In this document: piece after piece, positions 45,984 through 53,863 of the stretch
Position numbering within the stretch: position 1 is the stretch's first letter
Layout: every line of letters starts with the position of its first letter
Source of the DNA: Bacteroidales bacterium
GTDB taxonomy: Bacteria; Bacteroidota; Bacteroidia; Bacteroidales; Paludibacteraceae
Assembly: GCA_015061115.1 (NCBI GenBank)
Contig: SUXE01000014.1
Span: forward strand, 1 to 64,000
Direction of reading: 5' to 3'
Length of the DNA stretch: 64,000 nucleotides
The notes under the pieces: model-generated
The model's database searches: none
Told to the model about the DNA's origin: nothing
The model's input: only the letters and a program-made list of their open reading frames with translations
Translations under genes and position numbers: made by a program

Positions 45984-48209
45984 ATGTTAAATGTAATTAC
46001 AAAATCGGTCAAACTCCCTGACGGCAGAGAGATTACGATCGAGACAGGCAAATTAGCTAAGCAGGCCGACGGAGCAGTCGTAGTTCGCCTTGGCAAGACA
46101 ATGTTGCTAGCGACAGTCTGCACAGCATCTGACGCAGTGCCTGGCACAGATTTTATGCCGTTGACAGTAGAATACAAGGAAAAATACGGAGCCTACGGCC
46201 GTTTCCCTGGTGGATTCACAAAGAGAGAGGGTAAGGCATCCGACTATGAGATACTTACTGCCCGTTTGGTGGACCGCGCACTACGTCCATTGTTCCCAGA
46301 CGATTATCACGCAGAGACATTCGTAAATGTATTGATGATTTCAGCTGACGGTGTTGACCAGCCAGACAGTTTGGCAGGTCTTGCAGCATCTGCAGCATTG
46401 GCAGTATCAGACATTCCATTCAACGGACCAATCTCAGAGGTTCGTGTGATCCTGAAGGATGGCAAGTTCATCATCAACCCTACATTCGACCAGATGAAGG
46501 GTAACGACCTTGATATCATGGTAGCCGCAACATATGAGAACATCATGATGGTTGAGGGTGAGATGAACGAGGTTTCAGAGGCCACAATGCTTGAGGCATT
46601 GAAGGTAGCTCACGAAGCAATCAAGACAGCATGTCTTGTTCAGAAAGAGTTGATGGAGGCTGTCGGCAAGACAGTTAAGCGTGAGTACAACCACGAAGAC
46701 AACGATGAGGATTTGAAGAAAGATGTATGGGCTAAGTGTTATGACAAGGCTTACGCATTCGCGTCTTCAGCAAATACAGACAAGCACGACCGTGAGGCTA
46801 AGTTCCGCAGCGTAAAGGAGGAGTATATCGCATCTCTTAACCTTTCAGATGACGAGCTAGAGGCTAAGGCCGGCATGATCGACAGATACTACCACGCAGT
46901 AGAGAAAGAGGCTATGCGTCGTTCTATCCTAGACGAGGGCAAGCGTCTTGACGGACGTAAGACTACTGAGATCCGTCCAATCTGGTGTGAGGTTGACTAT
47001 TTGCCAGGAGCACACGGTTCAGCCATCTTCACTCGTGGAGAGACTCAGTCGTTGACTACTTGTACACTAGGAACAAAGCAGGATGAGAAACTTGTTGATG
47101 ATGTTTTGAATCAGGGCAAGGAAAGATTCCTTCTTCACTATAACTTCCCTCCATTCTCAACAGGAGAGGCTAAGGCACAGAGAGGCGTTGGTCGTCGTGA
47201 GATCGGACACGGACACTTGGCATGGAGAGCTCTTAAGGGCATGATTCCTGAAGATTATCCATACTGCGTACGTGTAGTTTCAGACATCATGGAGAGTAAC
47301 GGTTCTTCATCAATGGCAACAGTTTGTGCTGGTACACTTTCATTGATGGATGCCGGTGTTAAGATCAAGAAACCAGTTGCAGGTATCGCAATGGGACTTA
47401 TCGCAGACGGTGGAAACTGCTACGGTAAGTACGCTATCCTTTCAGATATCCTTGGAGATGAGGACCACCTAGGTGATATGGACTTCAAGGTAACAGGTAC
47501 TAAGGATGGTATCACAGCGACACAGATGGATATCAAGGTAGACGGTTTGTCGTACGAGGTTATCGAGAAGGCACTTGCTCAGGCTAAGGAAGGAAGACTT
47601 CACATCCTAGGCAAGATTCTTGAGACAATTCCAGAGGTACGTCCAGATCTTAAGGAGCATGCACCACGCATCGTCACTATGGACATTCCTAAGGAGCTTA
47701 TCGGTGCAGTGATCGGACCTGGTGGAAAGATCATCCAGGATATCCAGGAGAAGTCTGGTGCTGTAGTTTCTATCGATGAAGTAGACGGTAAGGGACACAT
47801 CGAAGTAAGTGCTTCTAACAAGACAGCTATCGACGCAGCATTGAGCAGAATCAAGGCTATCGTAGCAGTTCCAGAGGTTGGCGAGACATACGATGCAAAG
47901 GTTAAGAGCATCATGCCATACGGAGCATTCGTAGAGTTTATGCCAGGTAAGGAAGGACTTCTTCACATCTCAGAGATCGAGTGGAAGAGATTCGAGACAA
48001 TGGAGCAGACAGGCATCAAGGAAGGTGACACAATCTCAGTCAAGCTTCTTGACATCGACCAGAAGAGTGGCAAGTTCAAGCTTTCACACAAAGCATTGCT
48101 TCCACGTCCAGAGCGTGTTGAGGGAGAGCGTCCTGAGAGAGGTGATCGTCCAGAGCGTCCTCACCACCATCACCACAATAACAACAACGGTGGCGGAGAT
48201 CAGGGATAA
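45984..48209 (+). CDS. pnp: Polyribonucleotide nucleotidyltransferase (PNPase)
   Basis: 741 aa. Two RNase PH-like domains separated by a helical linker, with [33 protein letters not shown] and [15 protein letters not shown] in the second core, [20 protein letters not shown]; then a KH domain ([25 protein letters not shown]) and an S1 domain ([30 protein letters not shown]). The C-terminus after S1 is unusual: [17 protein letters not shown], a His/Asn tail of about 15 residues. It degrades and tails mRNA with phosphate/NDP. Ends in a strong terminator. Confidence 0.97.
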   Translation: MLNVITKSVKLPDGREITIETGKLAKQADGAVVVRLGKTMLLATVCTASDAVPGTDFMPLTVEYKEKYGAYGRFPGGFTKREGKASDYEILTARLVDRALRPLFPDDYHAETFVNVLMISADGVDQPDSLAGLAASAALAVSDIPFNGPISEVRVILKDGKFIINPTFDQMKGNDLDIMVAATYENIMMVEGEMNEVSEATMLEALKVAHEAIKTACLVQKELMEAVGKTVKREYNHEDNDEDLKKDVWAKCYDKAYAFASSANTDKHDREAKFRSVKEEYIASLNLSDDELEAKAGMIDRYYHAVEKEAMRRSILDEGKRLDGRKTTEIRPIWCEVDYLPGAHGSAIFTRGETQSLTTCTLGTKQDEKLVDDVLNQGKERFLLHYNFPPFSTGEAKAQRGVGRREIGHGHLAWRALKGMIPEDYPYCVRVVSDIMESNGSSSMATVCAGTLSLMDAGVKIKKPVAGIAMGLIADGGNCYGKYAILSDILGDEDHLGDMDFKVTGTKDGITATQMDIKVDGLSYEVIEKALAQAKEGRLHILGKILETIPEVRPDLKEHAPRIVTMDIPKELIGAVIGPGGKIIQDIQEKSGAVVSIDEVDGKGHIEVSASNKTAIDAALSRIKAIVAVPEVGETYDAKVKSIMPYGAFVEFMPGKEGLLHISEIEWKRFETMEQTGIKEGDTISVKLLDIDQKSGKFKLSHKALLPRPERVEGERPERGDRPERPHHHHHNNNNGGGDQG

Positions 48210-48229
48210 TTGATATTTCCTAATATAGA

Positions 48230-48263
48230 AAAGGCATCAGAGCAATCTGATGCCTTTTTTTGT
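48230..48263 (+). terminator. Rho-independent terminator of pnp
   Basis: AAGGCATCAGA (48231-48241) pairs with TCTGATGCCTT (48246-48256), GCAA tetraloop, then seven or more T. Confidence 0.92.
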
Positions 48264-48271
48264 TTTGTGCG

Positions 48272-48441
48272 TCTGGAAGACGCTATCTCTGTAACCCCGT
48301 ACATACGCAGCGAAGCGTAGTATGTGCGGGGTGCCTGGAAGACGCTATCTCTGTAACCCCGTACATACACAGCGTAGCGTAGTATGTGCGGGGGATGCGA
48401 AGCATGCGAGGGATGTGAGGGGATGCGTAGTATGTGCGGGG
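48272..48441. repeat. Tandem 62-bp palindromic intergenic repeat (two full, one partial copy)
   Basis: Unit 1 (48272-48333) and unit 2 (48334-48395) begin CTGGAAGACGCTATCTCTGT and contain a long imperfect palindrome, CCCCGTACATACGC...GCGTAGTATGTGCGGGG. A third partial arm GATGCGTAGTATGTGCGGGG lies at 48422-48441. Dispersed-repeat character (REP-like), GC-rich compared with the flanks. No gene is convincing here; the ORFs across it are by-products of the repeat. Confidence 0.85.
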
Positions 48442-48633
48442 CCATTATCCCCCACCGTCTTTCCAAACGAAAAAATCTATTATCGTTTGTGTATAAAAAA
48501 ACTTTTATATAATTTTCCATTGATTAAATAGACAATGGTCATCCCTATTTTACAAAGATGCGAAAACCACACACTTGTATACCGATGATCATTTTTGAAA
48601 AAACAAAAGAATTTAATATAAAACTTAAACTAC

Positions 48634-50346
48634 ATGTCTGACTTTAAAATCAAACGCGCTGATGGCAAAACGCGCGAAATCTCGGGCTACATCTATAGTG
48701 CCCCAAGTTCAAGTGTAAAAAACTTCCGTTCCACTCGATATAGTGCGAGCCAACTTCCTAAAAAGGTCGATTTGCGTCCCTACATGACCGCTGTTGAAGA
48801 TCAGGGACAAGTAGGCAGCTGCACTGCCAATGCCGTCGCTGGTGCTTATGAATATCTCGTGAAAAAGAATCAGGGATTGGAGGACGATTATGACGTAAGC
48901 CGCCTGTTCATCTACTATGGTGCACGTGCAAAACAAGGCAATGAGAAGAAAGATTCAGGCTCGGCAATTTCCGATGCTGTCTCTCTTTTGGAGGAGACGG
49001 GAGCTTGTTCTGAATACACATGGCCATATTCCGAGCAAAAATCTGTGGTGTTTGCTAAACCAAGCAAAGAAGCTTTTGAGGAGGCAAGCCGACACAAAAT
49101 CACCGAAGCAGAAATCATCCCGACCACACTCCAAGCGTGGAAGAGTGCTTTAGCTGAAGGATTTCCTATCATATTCGGAATATCTCTGTTCAAATCATTT
49201 GACAATCAGAGAAAAAGAGGTTTCGTGCCAAACCCCTCGTCGACAGAAGCCGCACGTGGTTCACATAGCAGCCACGCAATGCTCTGCGTAGGTTATTCCG
49301 ACGTCGACAGGGTATTCATAGTCCGCAACTCTTGGGGAGACAGATGGGGAGATAAAGGATACTGCTACATCTCATACGACTACATCATGAACAAGAAGTA
49401 TAATCATGGCGACACTTGGATTATTCGTGATGCGGAAGAGGTGGAAGGCAACGAAGACTCATGGTTTGACGATGACGAGTCTGTATTGACCGATCTTAAC
49501 GAAGAGTTCGCTAACATGGACGAGGAGACATGGGAAGAGATGAACGAAAGAATGGGAGATTATCCGTTTCCGCACCGTCTCGGAATACTATTCACTGCCG
49601 CCGCAATTGTAGATGGCGAGTTTTCAGAAGAGGAGCAGGAAGTAGCGATCGAGCATATAGGCAACGCATTGGAATTGTTTGGCTATGACGATCTTGATCC
49701 TGAAGGAGTGTTTGAATATGCGTCTGAGGTAATTGATGAAAACGAGAATATACTTAACGAGACAGTCGAACTTTTTGGAGAGTATTTGTCGGGAGAAGCA
49801 CTTGCCACAATCCTGCAGCAAATGCGAGAGATTGCAGGTGCGGATGAACTAGACGAAGAGGAATCCGACTTCATCGACACTGTGGAATCAGCTTGGATGG
49901 GAGGCGACGACGATGAAGACGAGGATGAGGAAGAATGTGATTGTGATGACGACGAGGAAAGCGAGTGCGACGAAGATGAAGAAGACGAAGATCTTGATGA
50001 GTACGAGACCTTCACCGTCACTTTAGGAGGACCGAATTCTGATGAGCCGTCATACCTTTCCATCTGTGATCAAGAAGCCTATTCGGAAGATGACGACGAC
50101 GATTGTCTTGAGAATGTGGAAATCGTCTTTACAGGAACTAAATTCGTGACCGCAAGCAAAGCCAAAAACGACATTGTTTCCGAGAATGAGAACGAAGCAG
50201 AGATTGAGACATTGAAGAAAGGATGCGACTATTCATTCGTCACCAGCACAGGATATGAAGGACGTATCATTGTGGAAGACGGTGAGATGGATGGCAAAGA
50301 CGCAGAGATTGAAGTCACTGTATACTATTGCGAAACAGATGATTAA
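48634..50346 (+). CDS. Cytoplasmic papain-like (C1A) protease fused to a TerB-like domain and acidic tail
   Basis: 570 aa, no signal peptide. C1 fold: Gln57 and Cys63 in DQGQVGSCTANAV, His214 in SHSSHAMLCVGYS, Asn232 in RNSWGDRWGDKGY; catalytic triad complete, and no inhibitory propeptide. Residues ~311-422 (FTAAAIVDGEFSEEEQEVAIE...DELDEEESDFIDTV) resemble the acidic helical TerB/tellurite-resistance fold. Residues ~424-457 are almost entirely Asp/Glu with scattered Cys, then a beta-rich C-terminus. TerB domains act in stress systems; the protease probably acts inside the cell. Not an assignment to a described family as a whole. Confidence 0.75.
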   Translation: MSDFKIKRADGKTREISGYIYSAPSSSVKNFRSTRYSASQLPKKVDLRPYMTAVEDQGQVGSCTANAVAGAYEYLVKKNQGLEDDYDVSRLFIYYGARAKQGNEKKDSGSAISDAVSLLEETGACSEYTWPYSEQKSVVFAKPSKEAFEEASRHKITEAEIIPTTLQAWKSALAEGFPIIFGISLFKSFDNQRKRGFVPNPSSTEAARGSHSSHAMLCVGYSDVDRVFIVRNSWGDRWGDKGYCYISYDYIMNKKYNHGDTWIIRDAEEVEGNEDSWFDDDESVLTDLNEEFANMDEETWEEMNERMGDYPFPHRLGILFTAAAIVDGEFSEEEQEVAIEHIGNALELFGYDDLDPEGVFEYASEVIDENENILNETVELFGEYLSGEALATILQQMREIAGADELDEEESDFIDTVESAWMGGDDDEDEDEEECDCDDDEESECDEDEEDEDLDEYETFTVTLGGPNSDEPSYLSICDQEAYSEDDDDDCLENVEIVFTGTKFVTASKAKNDIVSENENEAEIETLKKGCDYSFVTSTGYEGRIIVEDGEMDGKDAEIEVTVYYCETDD

Positions 50347-50350
50347 ACAG

Positions 50351-50427
50351 CAGATTATATAAAAATAATCTGTCATCAAAACCAACGATAACGAATCAGC
50401 CTCATCTTGAAAAAGGTGGGGCTGATT
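50351..50427 (+). terminator. Two hairpins after the protease gene
   Basis: CAGATTAT/ATAATCTG (50351-50372), then AATCAGCC (50394-50401) with GGCTGATT (50420-50427), the latter followed by GGGTATAT rather than a T tract. The first begins 4 nt past the stop codon (50346). Together a likely transcript end, though without a classic T run. Confidence 0.55.
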
Positions 50428-50441
50428 GGGTATATATCTCT

Positions 50442-50552
50442 TTGAAAAATCTAATAGATTTAGTTTTTTTATTAATTTTGTATTGTTTTTGTGCTCTACA
50501 AGCCATACGTCAGGAAATGAGACATATGACGATGGAGGAGGAAGGAAAGTAA
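50442..50552 (+). CDS. Possible 36-residue membrane mini-protein (TTG start)
   Basis: TTG start at 50442. The reading is M-KNLIDLVFLLILYCFCALQ followed by AIRQEMRHMTMEEEGK: one hydrophobic helix and a charged, Glu-rich tail. A candidate only: start codon is non-standard, no clear RBS, and a -7-like TAATTTTG (50473-50480) sits inside it. It lies just ahead of the AT-rich gene pair. Could be a chance ORF or a small toxin-like membrane peptide. Confidence 0.2.
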   Translation: MKNLIDLVFLLILYCFCALQAIRQEMRHMTMEEEGK

Positions 50553-50591
50553 GTAAACTAATAAGATAAAATCATAATATATATTTCAAAT

Positions 50592-51257
50592 ATGTCGTAT
50601 TCAAAAAAGGCTCTTTTTATATCTATAATTTGTATAATATATTGTTTATTATACGAGCTTTTTTTCATAAAAAAAGAAGCTGCATGTGAATTTATATATG
50701 CATTAGGAGTTGTATGTAATTGTGTGGCTTTATCTATAATTGCGTCTTGTATCTTTTATTTTATTACTGATTATTTTCCCAAAAAACACCAACAAGAAAC
50801 GGCAAACCAAAATATTATCTCAAATTTAGAGGTATTAAAAAAAATAGGAGAAAAAGCGTTTATAGACATCACTGGGAAATCAAGTTTGACTAAACTAGAA
50901 TTTTCAAAAGTTTGCAATGATGTGGATTTACTGCAACAACCAAAAAATAGTCAAGATGATATATTGTTTTCAAAAGTTAATAATTGGTTTGAATACTTTG
51001 ATTGTATGCATAAAGCAGAAAAATGTCAAATTGCAAAAATCATGGAATTTGAGTCTATTATACCAGTTGAAGTAAAACTTATTTTCATTGAACTGCAAAA
51101 AGAAAATTCTATATTTACAGACAATTCACTCTATAGGAAAATATATAATGAAGATATAAATAAACGATCTATTAAAGCACATATAAATGACATTTATTCA
51201 CATTTGTCATCTCTTGTTGAAATAACTGATTTATATAACAAAACATCAAAAATATAA
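50592..51257 (+). CDS. Two-TM membrane protein with cytoplasmic helical domain, first gene of AT-rich cassette
   Basis: 221 aa, unknown function. Two N-terminal transmembrane helices (LFISIICIIYCLLYELFF and FIYALGVVCNCVALSIIASC), then FYFITDYFPKKHQQE at the membrane exit and a long soluble part predicted helical (~80-221). The stop codon overlaps the start of the next gene by one base (TAATG), so the two are translationally coupled. Codon composition is very AT-rich compared with pnp and the protease upstream, suggesting recent acquisition. Proteins of this 2-TM plan are common beside mobile and defence genes; no family claimed. Confidence 0.75.
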   Translation: MSYSKKALFISIICIIYCLLYELFFIKKEAACEFIYALGVVCNCVALSIIASCIFYFITDYFPKKHQQETANQNIISNLEVLKKIGEKAFIDITGKSSLTKLEFSKVCNDVDLLQQPKNSQDDILFSKVNNWFEYFDCMHKAEKCQIAKIMEFESIIPVEVKLIFIELQKENSIFTDNSLYRKIYNEDINKRSIKAHINDIYSHLSSLVEITDLYNKTSKI

Positions 51258-53362
51258 TGGACAAAGAATCTCTTGCACTGACAATAAACGGATTTGATAA
51301 AAACAAATTTGAACAAACAGTAAAAATAGTATTGAAAGAAGTATTTAAAACAAGTGCAGAAAATGACAACAATATAAACAGTAAAACAAAAGATGTTGAT
51401 ACATCAGTATTGTATCATTTATTTCTTGATAAAAATTCTAAATTGGACTCTACAGTCTTAAAAGAAAAAATCAACAAATTCAACATTCAGAATATTTATT
51501 TCTGTTACAAATACAATGTCAAGACTGCGGAATCAGTAAAAAATGAAGTTGAATTTGGGAACGAATACAAAATAACGGTAAAATGTATAGGTTCTAGTTT
51601 GTTAGCAGAACTCATAATTGAAAATAATTTGGTATCAAAGATTTACAGCGAGGATGCTATTGATCGCCAGATTAAACCTACAGACATCGATTATTTAACA
51701 GCAGCTTTTCATTCTTTTACAATAGCGTCATCAGAGGTGAATGAATTGAAGGGGAATGTCTACGATGATGCAATTTTATTTAAAATTTCGTCATCTAATT
51801 ATCATGAAAAAAAAGAAATAACGAAAGATGTTCTTGATTTTTTAAATCTTCCTAGTGAAAAAGAAGAAATAATAAATAATAGGATAGACTCTTTCCTTAC
51901 AAGAAAATGGATACAGAAAAACGAAACTGGGTTTAATTTATCATCTTCAGTTGATGATGATATAAAAAATAGAAAACAAGCATACCTTCAAGATTTAAGT
52001 ACATTAACATCTGCACAAATCGATTTAATGAGAAATAAATATAGAGTGGAATGGAATGATGATGATTCAAAAGAAATTGCAACATATTTAGCCTTCTATG
52101 CTATAGATAGTCAAATAAAGATTCTTCGTGAAGCTAGAACTAAATTAGAACATCCAATATTTAAATTGGTAAAAGACGGCAATGAAAAATTACTCTCTTA
52201 TCTTCGTTCTAAAAAGGGATTAGATGATGCAACATCTAACAAAGCGGTTGAAGATCTTGTGCATATTGCAGAGAGACATTCTTTGATTATCAAAATCACA
52301 AGAGCTTGTCTATACATAGCATTGGAAGGATCCGATCCTTTATCTTCAGCTCAATCCTTGGGAGCAAGCCATTGGAATGATTTTCATGTTATGCTTGAGC
52401 CAACAGTTGCAATTCCTTTTATTTGTTCTCGTCTTTATATTACAAAAAACACAAAATCATTTGAGAAAAGTGTAAAAAGCGTTAATAAAGCCATTGAGCT
52501 TACCTCTAAAGTTGCAATCCCTCATTCTTATATTAATGAATGTGCCGGTCATTTATTGACAGCAAGAAAATATCTAGCTTTTGAATTGGATCCACACGAA
52601 ATGGAATATTCTAGTAATGCTTTTGTCTCTAACTATTACTCAGAAAAAAATGCTGGCACAGATATGCCTCATTCTCTTATGGAATATTTGGCAACGTTTA
52701 GTAGTGCCATTAGAACTGAAAAAAATAATATAAAAGCATGGGTTAGAGAAATAATGGTAGATTTGACTGAGCTATTAACAAAAGGTCAAATCACACAAGA
52801 GATTATACCTTCATTTAATGACGATGCATTGAAAGACTATGAAAATAATTATTCCCATTATTTGAGTGAGAATAATAAAACAAAGCCTAATCATTTGATT
52901 CGACATGATGCGACTGTTCTGAAGTATACAAATGATAGAATGGCAAACAATAATGAACATTGGATTATTCTAAGTTACGATGTAGCATTGACAAAAGTTG
53001 GAAATCAACCTTCTTATAAAGGGTGGATTTGTAGTCCAGAAAAGTTTTTAGAAATGACTTATATTTCAGATTCACTATCAGAAGCACAAATGGTATCAAT
53101 TATTCATTCAATCGCATCAATTAGTCAAAATGAATTATCAATTGGTGCGAAAATTATGGATAGAATCGTTGCTTATGCTTCACCAAACATGCAAAACTGG
53201 AAATTCAAACAAGAGTTGGATACTTTCAAAAAAGAAATGAAGGCAAGATTTAATAATACAAATAAAGATTTTGATAGAGAGCTAATAGTTAGCACTGACA
53301 ATTTTCTGAAAGAAAAAGGAATCAACATCAATGAAGAAGATATGGAAGTTCCTACTGATTAA
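51257..53362 (+). CDS. Large protein with winged-helix-like and PIN-like nuclease features, second gene of AT-rich cassette
   Basis: 701 aa, not recognised as a whole. Residues 1-130 include a pattern IQNIYFCYKYNVK...YKITVKCIGSSLLAELI, resembling part of a restriction-endonuclease-like fold (weak). Residues ~183-232 (YHEKKEITKDVLDFLNLPSE...RKWIQKNETGFNLSS) look like a winged helix. From ~375: HVMLEPTVAIPFI, IPHSYINECAGHL, NHLIRHDATVLKY, WIILSYDVALTKVG and WICSPEKFLEM follow the order of PIN-domain strands, with E381, E428, D551 and D575 at the acidic positions. Thus a possible RNase. Partner is the membrane protein upstream. Composition strongly AT-rich. Confidence 0.65.
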   Translation: MDKESLALTINGFDKNKFEQTVKIVLKEVFKTSAENDNNINSKTKDVDTSVLYHLFLDKNSKLDSTVLKEKINKFNIQNIYFCYKYNVKTAESVKNEVEFGNEYKITVKCIGSSLLAELIIENNLVSKIYSEDAIDRQIKPTDIDYLTAAFHSFTIASSEVNELKGNVYDDAILFKISSSNYHEKKEITKDVLDFLNLPSEKEEIINNRIDSFLTRKWIQKNETGFNLSSSVDDDIKNRKQAYLQDLSTLTSAQIDLMRNKYRVEWNDDDSKEIATYLAFYAIDSQIKILREARTKLEHPIFKLVKDGNEKLLSYLRSKKGLDDATSNKAVEDLVHIAERHSLIIKITRACLYIALEGSDPLSSAQSLGASHWNDFHVMLEPTVAIPFICSRLYITKNTKSFEKSVKSVNKAIELTSKVAIPHSYINECAGHLLTARKYLAFELDPHEMEYSSNAFVSNYYSEKNAGTDMPHSLMEYLATFSSAIRTEKNNIKAWVREIMVDLTELLTKGQITQEIIPSFNDDALKDYENNYSHYLSENNKTKPNHLIRHDATVLKYTNDRMANNNEHWIILSYDVALTKVGNQPSYKGWICSPEKFLEMTYISDSLSEAQMVSIIHSIASISQNELSIGAKIMDRIVAYASPNMQNWKFKQELDTFKKEMKARFNNTNKDFDRELIVSTDNFLKEKGININEEDMEVPTD

Positions 53363-53431
53363 TAAAGGTATTCTTTAAGGGCTATCATGATGTATAGAAC
53401 CATATTATAATAATATAAAAACTCCAGTATT

Positions 53432-53461
53432 CAAAAGCATCCCCATCCGGATGCTTTTGTT
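53432..53461 (+). terminator. Terminator of the AT-rich cassette
   Basis: CAAAAGCATCC (53432-53442) pairs with GGATGCTTTTG (53449-53459), followed by a short T-rich stretch. About 70 nt past the stop codon at 53362. Confidence 0.8.
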
Positions 53462-53562
53462 ATTCATGAAAATTCAAAGACAAATTGCTTTGTAAAAACC
53501 TTTGTTTTGAGATCATGTTCCACTCCATTCGTGGCTGCTGTTTTCTTTTGCTCCATCCAATT

Positions 53563-53610
53563 GCAGGAATGCGTGAGATTATACACACAAGCCAAAAATT
53601 GCTATATTTG
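53563..53610 (+). repeat. Direct repeat, copy 1 (promoter-like) before the AAA-ATPase gene
   Basis: About 48 bp, beginning GCAGGAATGCGTGAGATTAT and ending TATATTTG (53603-53610, a -7 element). A diverged copy is at 55608-55656, after the AAA-ATPase gene. It precedes the relic ORF at 53633. Confidence 0.7.
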
Positions 53611-53632
53611 CATTATAAACAAACTGGAGACG

Positions 53633-53686
53633 ATGAAATACCCGATTGGCATACACATCAACAAAAATCATACCGCAAATCAATGA
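53633..53686 (+). pseudogene. Relic N-terminus of a second AAA-ATPase-like gene
   Basis: A 17-codon ORF, MKYPIGIHINKNHTANQ. AAA-ATPase/PD-(D/E)XK (PF09820-type) proteins typically begin MKYPIGIQxF; the match is to the first seven residues only. It has its own -7 element (TATATTTG, 53603-53610). The following 170 bp do not continue the protein, so at most a truncated remnant. Coincidence cannot be ruled out. Confidence 0.3.
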
Positions 53687-53809
53687 AACCAACACAAAAA
53701 TGATTTCGATCTGTCGACCTCCTATTCTCACAAAGAATAGCCGATTCCCGTGAAGGTGGTGTCGTAATTTGGAAATGAAAAAGTTAAAAGATTTGCCCAT
53801 CCCCAATAA

Positions 53810-53841
53810 TTTGTCCAAGAAATTGAAAATATCTATCTTTG
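53810..53841 (+). promoter_or_regulatory. Promoter of the AAA-ATPase gene
   Basis: TTTG (53810-53813), 20-nt spacer, TATCTTTG (53834-53841): full consensus, 23 nt before the ATG at 53864. Confidence 0.8.
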
Positions 53842-53863
53842 TGAAAATTATAAAGTAGAGATC

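Noticed and set aside
48200-48520. ORFs on both strands across the 62-bp palindromic repeats
   Set aside because: They arise from the repeated palindrome and lack a start region; the area is better explained as non-coding repeat.
53485-53703. 72-codon plus-strand ORF before the AAA-ATPase gene
   Set aside because: Overlaps the direct repeat and the promoter-like TATATTTG box, with no conserved motif.
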